64,000 bases of DNA from Zygaena filipendulae (lineage: Eukaryota; Arthropoda; Insecta; Lepidoptera; Zygaenidae), in assembly GCA_907165275.2 (NCBI GenBank), contig OU015674.1:6101001-6165000 (forward strand), written 5' to 3'. Position numbers and translations under genes: made by a program. Under the pieces are notes generated by a model. The model was not told the origin of the DNA and did not search any database. It worked only from the letters and a program-made list of their open reading frames with translations. Positions 1 to 12,210 of this stretch are shown here, piece by piece. Within the stretch, counting starts at the first letter, position 1; every line of letters starts with the position of its first letter.

Positions 1-121
1 TAGAAGATTACGTTTTTCAACTAATTAGTACAGCGTTTACCAACAAAAAATATAGTTAATTCATTCAACATAACAATTTTGCGTCAGAATCTATACCTAT
101 ATAATATGTATTTGTATAATA
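1..121. other. Window edge, AT-rich, nothing recognised
   Basis: AT-rich sequence with no open frame and no repeat arm that I could match. Confidence 0.5.
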
Positions 122-531
122 TATAATTACGTATATATATTAAAACAAATAATAATTAGACGTGAAGTAATAAATTAATATACATCTTTTAACACTTTAA
201 AAGTTTGTAATTAAATTATTAAATTTTATTTAAAATAATAATAAAAAAAAAACAATTTTTCTCTAATTTGTGGGCACACAAATAATGTTGCAAATTAAAG
301 ATTACTGTGATTTTAACACTAAAGAAATGAACGATTAATAACTTCATTTAACGATTCAACTTTTATTTTCAACATTGTCTGTGTTCTCATAAACTAGAGA
401 TTTTTTTTTTAATTTTGATTACTTTTAATAAAATTTAACTAAAAACTTCTTAAAGTCGATGTTAAAAGATGTATATTAGTTTATTACTTCATGCCTGATA
501 ATAATTTGTTTTAATATATATACGTAATTAT
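122..531. mobile_element. Foldback element (MITE-like) with ~75-110 bp arms
   Basis: The left arm from 123 and the right arm ending at 531 are near-perfect reverse complements for about 75 bp, both ending in ATAATTACGTATATATATT. Weaker complementarity runs about 35 bp further inward. The centre is AT-rich and has no open frame. The flanks are too AT-rich to define a target duplication. Confidence 0.7.
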
Positions 532-1346
532 TTCTATACTCTGCCTTTTTATGTTCCGCTAATCTTGCCGGTGTGTATATAATATAATACATAATTGTGT
601 AAATCACTAGTTGTGCCCTGCGTATTCACGTTTTTCATAACAACTTTTTATCCCGACCGCGCCATCCGATTTAAATTAAACAAAGCCTAAATATGTTGCT
701 CCAAGCTTAGCTTAATCTACCTGTGAAAACCACATGATAATCCGTTCTGGCGTTTCGAAGATTATGGTGAACAGATACGCGTATAGATAAAGATGAAGAA
801 GAAGATAGATAATGCAAATAAAACAAGCGAAATATCGAACTCGTTCGAATCACTCACAACTCGTGAGCGGTGGAGCGAGTCGACTCGACTGGACACGCCG
901 CAGCCTGTCGATGCGATGTATCAACTAGCACAGTGGTTTTCAAAGTGTCCGTCGTGCTTTCCAACCCAAATTTGAAGGGGGCAAACCGCAAACACGAAGA
1001 GCCGTGTGAAAGACCTATAGCTGTTTATTTATTTACACTGAAAATAGAGGTTGATTCCTAATAAATTATTTATGATCAGATTTACTCAAGAACACAATAA
1101 CATTCACAACCACTTTTGACAATCATTCGGCAAATATATCAGTAGGTATTAGGCGTGTGATCAAGCAGAGAGTTCAGCAATGACGAAAGCAATTTTTAAT
1201 TTGACAATTTTTATAATCAATCTGGCATATGTGACTTTTGTAATGATCGAAATAACTTAGACAGTAGGTATATAAATTAATAAAAATTGATAATATGACA
1301 TTTGCACGCCGAGCAACGGCAGAATATGATGTACCTGACATAATAT
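532..1346. other. No gene recognised
   Basis: Mixed AT-rich sequence. Two overlapping short open frames near 793-1061 have no recognisable domain. No RNA gene or repeat was identified. Confidence 0.5.
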
Positions 1347-1402
1347 ACCACCTTTACATGTACCATATTTTGGCAAATAAACGAATTGAATTGAATTGAA
1401 TA
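1347..1402 (+). mobile_element. 5'-truncated retroposon tail with (GAATT)n end
   Basis: The pattern AAATAAACGAATTGAATTG at 1374-1402 resembles a processed 3' end: an AATAAA-like signal followed by a pentanucleotide tail. The 5' limit is uncertain. Confidence 0.45.
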
Positions 1403-2147
1403 GCCAGCTAGACTGGTTATGTACGACAATATGACTTTTATGCGTTTTAATAGTACGATAAATACCCTAATAGTGTCACGATGCTTGAATAATTTTTGTT
1501 TTCACAAGAGAGCGAGGTGAAGATTTTTGGCGGAAACAGAAGGAATCAGTTCTATCATTTATTTTTTGTCAAAAAATGTATATTACTGTTACCTAACGGT
1601 GGAGTTTTTTACACAGTAAAGTCTCTCAGTGGCGGTTTTTGTGTGTGCATTGAAATAAAATAGCTAGAGCCGATCCGTTCGGTGTCTAAAAAGAGATAAG
1701 GAAAATATTTTGGAGTTTAGGGCACGATAATCAACTTCAGTTTCAGAAGATTAAAAGATGACTAATAAAAATACATCATTATAATAACAATTTGTTATTG
1801 ACTTGAGTGGCTGGCTGGCTAAACTGCTGTTGCAATGTAGGCGCATGTCTAGATATATCATAAAAAAATAACACAGGCGCGATAGAGAAAGGTTTGAGAA
1901 TCGAAGAGCCGGCAAGTCGCGTTCGACATGCGTTCGATGGGCACGCGAGTTCCGTCACATGTCGCAAGGCATTTTGACACTTTTGCGTGTGCTCATTAGA
2001 CCGTTGTACTCAATATGGAGTGCGACGGTCGAGCGATGGCGTCTTGTGTGCGGCTTCGCTCGACGCGCGGTCGAGTGAAGTCGGCGAAGAAATTGACACA
2101 TTTTCTTGGTTCTTTTTATGAAAAAAGTACGTACATGATAAATTGCT
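1403..2147. other. No gene recognised; one GC-richer hairpin
   Basis: An 11-bp imperfect hairpin (CTTCGCTCGAC / GTCGAGTGAAG) lies near 2053-2079. Short antisense frames at 1779-2236 have no recognisable domain. Confidence 0.4.
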
Positions 2148-2220
2148 AGCAGCACTGGCCTAGTGATAGCAAGATAATGAGCCAGGTGTCGCGGATTCGA
2201 TTGTAACATAAGGGTAGTAA
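2148..2220 (+). repeat. tRNA-like SINE head (fragment)
   Basis: TGGCCTAGTGATAGC resembles an A box and CGGATTCGATTGT, about 35 bp on, a degenerate B box. No tRNA cloverleaf can be drawn, so this is probably a SINE 5' remnant. Confidence 0.4.
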
Positions 2221-2297
2221 AAAATTGCAGATTCAATTATTTTTTTACATTTTAGTTTAGATTTTTATGTTTAGAGTATATTGGCCTTAAATTTTCA

Positions 2298-2398
2298 ATT
2301 GATCATTATGAAATTTTGCATACTCATGGTCAGGGGTACAGAAAAGGACATGGAGTACTTTTTATCTCGGAATTTTCGCGAGAACTCCGTAATGGCAC
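2298..2398 (+). mobile_element. Helitron internal fragment
   Basis: Carries the family body (ATGAAATTTTGCAT, GGTACAGA..GGACAT, then GGAATTTTCGCGAGAACTCCG). Both termini are missing. Confidence 0.6.
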
Positions 2399-2477
2399 CG
2401 TTACTTATAATGTAATATACTAAATTTTTTGTTAAAATATGATTATTATTACAGTTTTCTACTTCAAGGTGGCATCA

Positions 2478-2592
2478 GAGGTATCTATATGTAGCATTTG
2501 CCATGAACTTGTTGAAATGTAAATCAAAACTGTTTTCTTGATGTATGTTTTTGGTACCAATAAACTTATTATTATTATATTATTATTATTAC
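2478..2592 (+). mobile_element. Retroposon 3' tail with (TTA)n end
   Basis: GGTACCAATAAACTTATTATTA at its core: AATAAA followed by a trinucleotide tail. The 5' boundary is not determined. Confidence 0.45.
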
Positions 2593-3900
2593 CAAAGTAT
2601 CAGCGACAACACCAAGGTAACCGAGGTCATCAGCTGTACCTTAATAAACATTAGAAACAGTTAAAATATAACCCACACCTCACAGCGGGGTCACAAGTAG
2701 AAATCTATCAACCGTTTGGGGGCATCAATCGTTGAATCCATCTGAAAAAAAAAAGAGCAACCACGATACGTACTTAGCGTCGGGATTTAGGGGGTCATAA
2801 ATCAACGTCTCGCTCCGAGAGAGACGCGTGGTCACCTCTATTTAAACATGGCCGGTCGTATATCAGTATAGGCAATGAAACTCGAGGTTTATGTTGGAAA
2901 ACGTTACTTGCACAATTTCTTTTTTTTTTTTGTTGTAAATCAGCATAGTTAAAGTGCCAGTGCAAAAATTATTCGTGTATCAGAAAAAAAAAACAAAATT
3001 GATTTATTCTGAGTGATCCTTATTAGGTAATTGCTGGAGTGGTAAAAATTTTGGAAAAAATACTAGGTAGTTGTTTCCCGGGGTTTAGCCCTTGTGAATT
3101 TCGGTGGTTCTTCGGTAACTCCGGAAGAAAAACCTTTCTTAGCTGACTTTTACTCCCTGTAAAACTATCAAACTAACTTTCAGCTTTATAGGATTAGGTA
3201 TATAAAGTATTTCGCCATACGAAAGATGTATTTTGAAAAAAAAAACATTATTTAGTGCACCTTCCTGAGTCCTGACAGATATCAAGATTCTAGACTTAGC
3301 AGTTTAGGCTATGCGTTAATAAGCGATGAGTTTCTTTTTTTATAAAATATGCATCTAGGTCACACATGCAAAAGTGTATTTTGGCTGGGTCTTTACAGAA
3401 CAATGGATAGTATATAAATTACAGTATGAGGCCGCTATATTATATTTAGAGTTTTTCAAAACTTTTTCAACTTATCTCAGTACAGTTTATTTTCACAATA
3501 AAAACAATCCAATTACGTATGGAACACAATCCATCCAATTTGTCCTTCACGCTAACGGATGTGTGGTCACAGCACATTAGGAGAGGTAAACAGATAGCGT
3601 GGATGCCAGGTGATTGATCCGCACGCGGTGACGTCACTCCGACGCCGGCCATTGTCGACGCCATTATTAAAACGCCTTTTTTTGGCGGGAACTCACACAA
3701 GATTAATTCACACACGACTTGAGATGGATCGCTTTATCTATGCAGCCGGCATCTAGTTTGATGTATGGGCGTCTAGATTGTTGAGTGGATCATACACTGA
3801 TTTCATTTTACTATAGTTTCGACATACACCTAGTACCTACGTAGGTAGTATAAAACAAAGTCGCTTCCCGCCGGCTGTCCCTCGGTATACCTACTCTTAG
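2593..3900. other. No gene recognised
   Basis: Poly-A and poly-T runs near 2920-3000 and 3235-3245. A GC-richer patch near 3590-3670 has no open frame. Short frames at 3374-3715 overlap on both strands and have no domain. Confidence 0.45.
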
Positions 3901-3940
3901 GGAGCATCCATTAATTACGTGATCCTATTTTGGCGAATTT

Positions 3941-4020
3941 TTCAACCGCTGAACCGATCATCATAAATTTTTTCATACACGTTGTCAGGGGTGCAGAAAG
4001 AAAATCCGGCGATGTCAAGT
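3941..4020 (+). mobile_element. Helitron internal fragment
   Basis: Only the central part of the family body survives (CAACCG..GATCATCATAAA to CAGGGGTGCAGAAAG). Confidence 0.5.
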
Positions 4021-4131
4021 TTGGAGATATGAAAAGGTCAGGATTCCAATTTAAGGTTCTATGGCTCCACCGTTCTGACGATGAGTCTTCCGATGTCACA
4101 GTATAAAAATTCAAATGTCAAGATACTATAA

Positions 4132-4338
4132 TCCCTACTAATATTATGAATGCGAAAGTAACTCTGTCTGTCTGTCTGTCTGTCCGTCTGTCTGTTACGC
4201 TTTCACGCCTCAAAGGCGCAACCGATTATCATGAAATTTTGTTGTCAGAGGTACAGAGAAGGACATAGGGTACTTTTTATCCCGGAATTCTTGCGGGAAA
4301 TCCGAAATTACCGCGGGTGAAACCACGGGGAACAGCTA
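4132..4338 (+). mobile_element. Non-autonomous Helitron
   Basis: Starts A|TCCCTACTAATATTATGAA and ends CAGCTAC|T, one base off CTAG. Inside are a (TCTG)n run, the family body and the GC-rich region GCGGGTGAAACCACGGGG that forms the 3' hairpin. Confidence 0.75.
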
Positions 4339-5165
4339 CTAATCTATAAAAATTTCATATCCTGCTGATTTGATTGTTGGTTGTTGACAAGATAAAGCCG
4401 TACCGAACACAGGCGTATCTCGTTATTTCAGTCACCTTTCAGCATTCATTTTGAACCCTGAGCAGGAAACAGGTTTTCTAGAGAACTATAATTTAACCAA
4501 TCAATCTAACATTGTCTTTGGCGTTTCGCCATAATTGAAGAAGTATAAGAAGAGATTTGTAACTATTACTAAGAAATATTATCACTGGACTGTCTCTCTA
4601 TTATTATAATAAAAGACGCCATTAAAGAAAAAGATTTGATTGTTGTCAATTGAATAAAAAACGTCCGTCAAAATTTTAAATTAACAATTCTCGTGACTCA
4701 GTGGAAGAAAGAAAGAAAAGGAGTTTATTGGTTTATTAATAAAAAGTGCAAATTGTATAAAGTTTCAATTTTCAGTGATAACGCAATAAAACTCGGGCAT
4801 ACGTTTCTTGGAGCTTAGAACGCTGCATAGTTCAAGAACTGTAATAGGGAGGAATACTCGCGTATCACGGCCGCATTCCACTGTAGACATAACAGGCCCC
4901 AACATGAGTTACACAACGAGTTACCGTTACATAATAAAAATTGTAGACACAGCTAGAATAACTATAAATTTCAACGGATTTCACATTGCTCATTAGCGGT
5001 TTTCCATCCGAAAAAAAGATACTAAAGAAAAAGAAAATACCAAAACGAACTGATCTCTTGCAATCACCAATCAACACAGCCCACCTAGCTTGGCTGACGC
5101 AGTTTAGGTGTCACCCCAACAGCTGGTAGCGTCGGCTACATCCCGACAATCCACGCGGCGGAGTG
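4339..5165. other. No gene recognised
   Basis: Short overlapping frames on both strands at 4808-5077 lack any domain. Nothing else identified. Confidence 0.4.
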
Positions 5166-5232
5166 CCATAGGGTACTTTTTATTCCGGAATTCCCGCGGG
5201 AACTCCGAATTTCCCGCGGGTAAAACCACGCA
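5166..5232 (+). mobile_element. Helitron 3' fragment
   Basis: CATAGGGTACTTTTTATTCC followed by the CCCGCGGG hairpin core. The CTAG end is lost. Frames of 64-74 aa drawn across 5104-5328 are by-products of this GC-rich repeat. Confidence 0.6.
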
Positions 5233-5636
5233 GGATTGCCCACAGCATCCTAGCCCTGCCTCGAAGCAGGTACCTCTGTCGGCACATTGCTCGTGGATCT
5301 GACGGCCATTGGAGCAAGTTGTTCTCAAGATGAACTCACAATATAGTAAAGATCGTCGATTTGGTGAACATAGCTTATACTTGGTGGATTTAAATTACTT
5401 GACAAAAAAAAACTGGTACCTAGTTCATGTCTAAGCTAGGTCGTAATATAGAATATATATATTTTCAAAACATTTCGGTTTAGCGGTCGTAAAACCTATT
5501 TAATTTGTGTGAGTGTATTGTGAAATAGCTTCGACAAAAACCTCTCCTCATGGTAGGGGTGTCAGGATTGAACGGAACGTAGTGGAGCGTGAGCTGATGG
5601 CACGATTGACACGCGTTTGGGAATTACAGGCCGGAT

Positions 5637-5660
5637 CGGATCGGATCGGATGAGATCGGG
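5637..5660. repeat. (GGATC)n microsatellite
   Basis: Four imperfect GGATC units. Confidence 0.7.
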
Positions 5661-5820
5661 TCACGGAGCATAGCGCCGCTCTGGTGTGCTTAGGTATTAT
5701 ATATATAAAAGAAGTTGTGGACAACCGGAGACTGAAAGCAAAAAGTAATAATAAAAGTATCGCGAAAGAAGCCGCCCGCCACAACATAGCGGTAAGCCCA
5801 GAGGTGATAGCGGCGTCGTA

Positions 5821-6007
5821 TCTATATACTTATTTTATTAAGAGGAAAGATTTGATTTTTTATTTGTTGGTTTGTTTGTTTGTTACGATTTTACACAAAA
5901 ACTACTGGACCGATTTAAAAAACTCTTTCACTATTAGAATGTTACACTATCCCTGAGTAATATAGGCTATAGTGTAATTCCCGCGGGAACTCCGAAATTA
6001 CAGCTAG
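5821..6007 (+). mobile_element. Non-autonomous Helitron, full termini
   Basis: A|TCTATATACTTATTTT at the 5' end, CAGCTAG|T at the 3' end. The 3' hairpin is shortened by a small deletion. A (TTTG)n run follows the 5' end. Confidence 0.75.
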
Positions 6008-7089
6008 TACATAATATTAGGATATTAATTTTAAAAACCATGAATTGGTTCAATTCAATTCAAAAATGATTGGTTGCCCCAGGAGAGAAAAATAAAACAT
6101 ATACATACACAAATATTATTTAATATATAGATGTTTTATACTGTATTTTATTTTTTAGACATATTTGTAGAATGAGTTGCAAAACTAAAATGGAATTGAC
6201 ATACTTTATATACATTTAGATACAAAAGTTTATCTAGACCTGAAACCAGTCGAGTTTCCAATATCAATCACTTACAAACTTCTGTATGTTTCTAGGAGCA
6301 GCCTTACCTGGGAAAAGAAGAAAAACATTACTTATATAATTGTATTATATTTGCACATTTTTCCATAACTATAATGATGAAAAATTGAGATATTAGAGAG
6401 GAGACATAATTGTGTAAGGAATGCGCACTTTCATGAAACTTACTCAAAAATATGGAAGGCTGTATGAGGCTAATCGTAAAATGTACTATACCTATATTTT
6501 TTTTTTTCGAAATATGATTTCCACTATCACTTGGTAGACTTATATTAATCGCTCTATACCTTAAAATACAGCATGCATATCATACATAAGTTAAACATAC
6601 TTTTCATATTGTATAAATCTTATCTTCGATCTTAATAAGAGCATGGGCAATAGAATACTAATGGCTATTTTTTAATAAACAGAGACATATCTTTATATAG
6701 CCATTGAAAGTTTTTAAGTTTTAAATTATAACAAGACATGGTTGAGACCATTTTATCAGTAACAAAGTCAAAAATCTTAATCATAGATCAATAAAAATAC
6801 ATTCGAATTTACGAATTGAGTAAATGAAATACCTACCTACACAAATTTGTTACCTGACAAAACCATCGGGCATACGAGCCACGAGCAATAAACAGATAAC
6901 AAATGATAATGACAGTCAGTTAGAATATAAACAACCAGTCTTGGACGGACACCCCGTCGGGTTTCTTGGTTTTGTAATTTGAACCATTTCTTTTAAATCC
7001 GTAAAACCCGATTCCGATGCGTTTAACACACGCAACGTAGCTAATTTGATGTTTTTCGGTTGAGTTTTTTATTTACATAAGTTTTTATT
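6008..7089. other. No gene recognised
   Basis: AT-rich, many stop codons in all frames. No repeat family was matched within the window. Confidence 0.45.
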
Positions 7090-7368
7090 TATGGTTAAGA
7101 AACTAGGCGTTTGATCACAGCTCACCTGATGTCAAGCGGCGGTGTGGTCGAAGATTGTAAACACACTTAGCCTGGAGTTGAGACTGACTTTCGAGTGAGG
7201 CTGCCGCGACAGATTTTCAACTTGAATTTCTAGCTCTACCACGAATTACGATGCTATGGTTTACTCACAATGTTTTCCTTCGGCGATAGCTCAAACTCAT
7301 TATTGAGATTTGAATCCACGCCTTGCGACTTCAAATCCGAATGCCCCAGCCACTGAGCTATCATCTCT
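7090..7368 (-). mobile_element. tRNA-derived SINE
   Basis: On the minus strand an A box (TAGCTCAGTGG, near 7353-7363) and a B box (GGATTCAAATC, near 7306-7317) are about 37 bp apart, as in a tRNA promoter. A ~200-bp unrelated body follows, ending in an A-rich tail (plus-strand T-rich, near 7060-7090). The body end matches the fragment at 53474. Confidence 0.7.
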
Positions 7369-7370
7369 AT

Positions 7371-8755
7371 AAAATCTCACATATTGTACACCTGTACATT
7401 TGCGTTGTGTGTATACGTTCGAGTTAGAATTTCATCGAAATCGGTTCAGCTTCAATTACCATTCAAATTATCATACATATTATGCAAAATAAAAAAAAAA
7501 GACCTAACGTACAGTTAAAGTATGAATAAATGTCGACTTCATTTTGTGTAATGCATCAGAAGGTAGCAAAAACTTTTGTAATTGCCCCACTTTTCACCCC
7601 CTAGTGACGTGCAAAACATAATATTTTATAAAAGAAAATTACAGAGACGTCACACAGGGTCATGCAACGAAGTTTTAACAGACTTGTTACCGACCCGCTG
7701 CTAAAGTATTACCTACGAAGCAACTACAATATTTACCTAACAATTTTCATAAAATCGCTAATTACACGCCACACCGAGCAATCACAAAGGGTGAGACAAG
7801 TTCATTCTTTGATTTTTTGTTTAATATCACACTAAAATCCTCTTTAGCTTCAAGGGAATAACGTCCCAAATGAAATAGAGTTCGCTTTTAAAAATAAGTC
7901 TTTATTCTTTTAAATGATCGTAGTGAATGCGTTTCTAAGGGATGCTCAAATGCATGTTCTAGCTAGCGAATGAAACGACGTAAGTGCGATTCGAGCACTT
8001 TGAATATAAACTCTATAGCGAAGGCGAAAGGGATATTTTTTGTATATCAGCCTCTAAGGTATGCGTCCATAGAGTGGACCCTACAATACCTTCGGGACAT
8101 GCGTCGCTATTGAACTCTGTTTGGAATATCCGCCCTTCTCTCGTCGCAACAGATGTCTGAAAGCACAGCAGCACGTCATTGTGAGCAGAAAACTCGAATG
8201 AGTGCCCAATTATAGTGTTAATTTTACAAATACAGCTTTGAAATACGACACGGTCGCGACGAACATTATAATAAGCCATTATACTATTTGCAGATGGAAT
8301 ATAAGTTTTGTCAGAACGACGTGGACTCGCCGAGTGTTAGGTTTCATTTATCACAAACACTTTTATGACACAACGCGTTGTAGGAAAACGTGCTTTAACA
8401 TTTAAGTTATAAGAGTTAGTCGTTATTCAGCGGATTGCAAATGAATTTGGTTCCAGTAGAGAGGTGAGAAAGAATTAGTACAAAAAGCCGTGTAATGCGC
8501 CGCGAATATTAACTGCCGGTGGCGAGCTTAAAGCTCCGGTGTTACGAGGTTTAAAAAACTTGGCCTGAATGCAAAAATCTACACGATTTAATGATAAAAT
8601 GAAAGCAGCAATGGTGTTTTTGAGGCGATGAAAATTAAATGTTGCACTGAATTGAAGTTATAACGTTCGGTCGACGAGCACGACCCGCTAGCTCTTGAGT
8701 TTGTTTTTTTAAAGGTAAGTAAAATAATTAATTATTATATACTTACTAGCTGTTC
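7371..8755. other. No gene recognised
   Basis: Includes an 88-aa antisense frame (8013-8279) and a 67-aa frame (8202-8405) that overlap each other and lack any domain. No dispersed repeat was matched. Confidence 0.4.
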
Positions 8756-8969
8756 CTCGCGGTTTCAGCTGAGGTAATTTCCAAGTTGCCGTGGGAATTT
8801 CGGGATAAAAAGTACCCTATGTCACTCGGGACTACCGTAGCTTCCTACAAGTGAAACAATTTCCAAAATCGGTTCAGTAGATCCAGAGATTACCCCCTAC
8901 AACGTCACAAACTCACGAACTTACGTACAATTCACAAACTCACAAACTTTACCTTTTTATTTATACTGA
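8756..8969 (-). mobile_element. Non-autonomous Helitron, full termini
   Basis: Reads A|TCAGTATAAATAAAAAGG ... CTAG|T on the minus strand. Belongs to the subfamily with GATCCAGAGATTACCCCCTA in its body, like the copies at 49446 and 57247. Confidence 0.8.
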
Positions 8970-9312
8970 TATTGTAAAGATCTTTGGGACACAGATAAAT
9001 GTTGGGGACCTTTCCTTTTGCAAAATAATGATTTTTTGCAAAAGTAGTCTGCAAAATTAATCATTTAATTTGGATTGAAATAAAAGCGAGTAAACCTCAT
9101 TCACTTATTTAGTTAGTTCAATGTTTTCAAATAAAAAAAAAAGAAATGAAAACATTCCACTAGCGCCACCTGTCTAAGTTCTATCCAAACAAATACAGCC
9201 GCTATCCTATCGTAAATCGTTGCACCCAATCATTGTAGGTACATCCCATCTCGATCGGTTGTGAAACTGTAATCATGTATTGTTTGTTTGTTTGTTTTAG
9301 CAAACACACAAA
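8970..9312. other. No gene recognised
   Basis: AT-rich spacer with a (TTTG)n run near 9282-9296. Confidence 0.4.
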
Positions 9313-9491
9313 CGGCCGCACTGAGTCGTTTTAATAATTAGATACTTACTTAATTTTAAATGAAGATTTAAAAAAAAACTACCACCGGACTCAGAGAGTA
9401 GAGACGTTCATTAAATTAATGTTAATTGGCATTTAACTAAATTTAACTTAAGTACTTGGTTAGTAAAATTAAACGATTCTAAGTGCGGCCG
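9313..9491. mobile_element. Foldback MITE, CGGCCGCACT family (diverged copy)
   Basis: Both ends read CGGCCGCACT / AGTGCGGCCG, and the inside keeps TTAATGTTAATTGGCATTTA. The flanks read AAA on both sides instead of the TAA/TTA seen at other copies. Confidence 0.7.
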
Positions 9492-9757
9492 AAAGGCACT
9501 CAAACACAAACCTTTGCAATAAAAACAAAAACTTTTATGTTAACCCTGTTACCGCAATGCGGTTGAAATTAGCGACAAGTTAGTCCTGCGGAAGGAAAAT
9601 CCACTCACTTTTTACCTTCTAACCTTATACATAGACACAAAACACGTACCAATCAATATAAGCTCAGATTTTTATTAAAATAATATTGTACATACCTACA
9701 CGGTGAAATTTTTGTATTGAAATATGGAAGCATTTTAGAGTCCGTCTTTACTATTTA

Positions 9758-9814
9758 CTATTGAGAATTTTGCTATGGCAATGCCTGTCGTTTCCATGGT
9801 TACATTCTCAATAG
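9758..9814. repeat. Short foldback beside a MITE
   Basis: CTATTGAGAAT ... ATTCTCAATAG with CTATGG / CCATGG inside gives a ~20-bp imperfect stem, immediately left of the next MITE. Confidence 0.55.
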
Positions 9815-9818
9815 TCTA

Positions 9819-10060
9819 ACCGCCGCACTCAGAGTCGACTTTAATGATTACTTAGTTAAGTATAGATTTTTAAAACAAATGCCGCAATCAGAGACGTTCA
9901 GTAAATTAATGTTAATTGGCATTTAACGAGATTTAACTTAATTAGTTAAATGACAATTAACATTAATTTATTAGGTAAACTTGTCTGATTGCGGCAGTTT
10001 TGTTTTAAAAATCTACACTTAACTAAGTAATCATTAAAGTCGACTCTGAGTGCGGCGGTA
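9819..10060. mobile_element. Foldback MITE with TAA target duplication
   Basis: Near-perfect ~100-bp arms from CCGCCGCACTCAGAGTCGAC to its reverse complement. TAA directly abuts both ends. A 3-bp TWA target site is the hallmark of PIF/Harbinger transposition. No open frame. Confidence 0.85.
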
Positions 10061-10069
10061 AGTGCATTA

Positions 10070-10157
10070 AATACATAATATATTTCATTTCAATCGGATA
10101 TCGGGAAAAAGTTATATATAAGTGTCTCGCGCGGGTGAAACCACGGGGCGCAGCTAG
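10070..10157 (+). mobile_element. Helitron 3' end, first of a tandem pair
   Basis: CGCGGGTGAAACCACGGGG then CAGCTAG|T. The 5' part is absent, possibly cut off by the MITE on its left. Confidence 0.65.
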
Positions 10158-10336
10158 TACTATAATAAAAGAGTAGAATCCGCGTGTCTGGCCACGGTAA
10201 TGCGGTTTTCACAGGAAGATTAAGTTTATCTTGGAGCAACATATAGGCTTTGTTTTATTCAAATCGGATGTCAGGAAAAAAAGCTGTTACATAAATAAAA
10301 ACGTTTCACGCGGGTGAAACCGCGGGGCGCAGCTAG
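10158..10336 (+). mobile_element. Non-autonomous Helitron, second of a tandem pair
   Basis: Begins TACTATAATAAAAGAGTAGA right after the preceding CTAG and ends CAGCTAG|T. Same subfamily as the copy at 11089. Confidence 0.7.
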
Positions 10337-10490
10337 TGTAAAAATAATGCAGTCACTACAAGTACATACTTGTTCATAGTCGTGAGTATACTTAATTCAT
10401 CTTAATTAGACACGAACTGGGCCAAAAAAACTACACTATTTTAGTGAAAATATTATGCAAAGAGATATTACACATATAGAATGTCAATTT

Positions 10491-10625
10491 AATTCAAAAT
10501 TCCATTGGAATTGAAGCACAAAAACAATCGACGTATGCGTGAGCGACTCGTGATTAAGTTCACGCCTAGACACGTAGTAAGCTGTTTCAATCGCACTTGA
10601 AATTCCATAACTCTGCATGCGCTAA
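10491..10625. repeat. Unclassified dispersed repeat, copy 1
   Basis: About 130 bp matches 21899-22035 in the same orientation, including GAAGCACAAAA, CGTGATTAAGTTC and CACTTGAAATT. No terminal structure is visible. Confidence 0.6.
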
Positions 10626-10867
10626 ACGCAGTTAATATCTAGTAATTCTTTAATGTTAATAGTAATTTAGGTATATAAAACAGTAGAGTTATTATCGCTA
10701 TTTGCTAATTGTAAAGATCCGTGTATCCAAACACCAAATACTACAAGGTTTTGTCTGTTCGAGTCTATATGAGTACTAATTACTTTAAGGCCCAAATTCA
10801 AACCCACCCTGTGTAGTCCTAACTAATGAGCGATTCTTGTAAATTTATACATATGTACATAATATAT

Positions 10868-11087
10868 GGACATAGATAAACCATAGTGTGTTAACCCACA
10901 CTGGAGAAATTGAGTAAATCGTCTTTTAAAATTATAGCGCTAATTTGTGTCAACATTTTTTTAATGTTCAAAATTTTGTTACATATGTAATAAGGTAAAC
11001 AAATAATTAAAAAACGTTCTCTAACTCTCAATAAATTGTTCTGTATCGATAACGTTATCGTTAACATGTTATTGCTTATCTGCGTCC
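10868..11087. mobile_element. MITE with GGACATAGATAA termini
   Basis: Left end GGACATAGATAA, right end GCTTATCTGCGTCC, 220 bp. Flanks are ATAT and ATCT, one mismatch from a 4-bp duplication. Body shared with copies at 56559, 58255 and 62942. Confidence 0.75.
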
Positions 11088-11088
11088 A

Positions 11089-11404
11089 TCTGTACTATAA
11101 TAAATGAGTAGAATCTACGATTCTGTACATTGAAAATTTTTACCCTAAAATTGAGAGGGGTGATAAAAGAAGAGTAACCAAGCATAAAAAAAGTTTTTAT
11201 AATTCTTTTCTGTCCGTCTGTCTGTCTGTCTGTCTGTTCGGGATAATCTCCGCATCTACTGAACAGATTCTCATTCGGTTTCCAAGGTAGATTCAGCTTA
11301 GCCTGGAGCTACATATAGGCTTTGTTTCAGTGAAATCGGATATCGGGAAAAAAAGTTGTTGCATAAAAACCTTTTATGCGGGTGAAACCGCGGGGCACAG
11401 CTAG
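11089..11404 (+). mobile_element. Non-autonomous Helitron with (TCTG)n
   Basis: Starts A|TCTGTACTATAATAAATGAG and ends CAGCTAG|T after the hairpin GCGGGTGAAACCGCGGGG. A (GTCT)n microsatellite is at 11209-11238. It abuts the MITE on its left. Confidence 0.75.
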
Positions 11405-11570
11405 TATAATCTAAATCTCGCACACGGCTCCAACGATTTTCGTGAATAGTATGCAGGTGGTTTCGGGGGCAGTTAATAGATCTAGCTAGGTTTCATTTTT
11501 AGAAAACGTCGGATTATCCATGTTTTCAGGCAACGAAAATCGAGTGTTTGGTACTGCAATATATTTGTAA

Positions 11571-11772
11571 CTAGCTGTTCCCTCCAGTTTCACCCGTGAT
11601 AAGTTGGGAGTTCCCGCGGGAACTCTGGGAAAGTGCCCTATGTCCTTCTCTGTGCCCCTGACGACGTGTATGCAATATTTCATGATGACCGGTTGAGCCG
11701 TTGAGGCGTGAAAGCTTTACAGACAGACAGACAGACAGACAGACAGAGTTATTTTCGCATTTATATTATTTC
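11571..11772 (-). mobile_element. Non-autonomous Helitron with (GACA)7
   Basis: CTAG at 11571 and the family body on the minus strand. A (GACA)n tract at 11719-11746 sits where other copies carry (GTTT)n. The 5' TC is not preserved. Confidence 0.7.
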
Positions 11773-12210
11773 TATTCTATTCTTCTATTTTATACATAAA
11801 TATTCTATCAGAAGATAATATGAGTTTTTAAAGCGGTTGGCTCTAGGTTGTGTCCTGAAGGGGCGTTTAAAGTTGAATCGGAACACGTATCAACCTGACT
11901 AGGTAGGTACATCATTACAACGTGTGTACTTACAAGTAACGTACACATATGTACGTATATGTATGTTAAGGTTCATTTATTATATAAAGGCCAAAAGTGG
12001 AAAAACAGGAAAGGTCGGGGCCAAATAAATCGATAGCTTTTACATTAACGACTTTTTCTTTCCATCTCTCTACACGTTTCGTCGGTGAGTTAATTTGATT
12101 CATAATTTATTTTATGTAATCTATTTGTTCGTAATATTTTCAAAATTTTCTTTCCGCACCCAATAATAATACATAGTTTTGTACTTTTGTTGGTGGGTTT
12201 CGAGTATTCA
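11773..12210. other. No gene recognised
   Basis: Short AT-rich spacer; nothing identified. Confidence 0.4.

Noticed and set aside
7300..7370. Functional tRNA gene on the minus strand
   Set aside because: B box is imperfect and a SINE body with A-rich tail follows directly.
11719..11746. CRISPR-like short repeats
   Set aside because: Simple tetranucleotide microsatellite with no spacers, and a eukaryotic setting.
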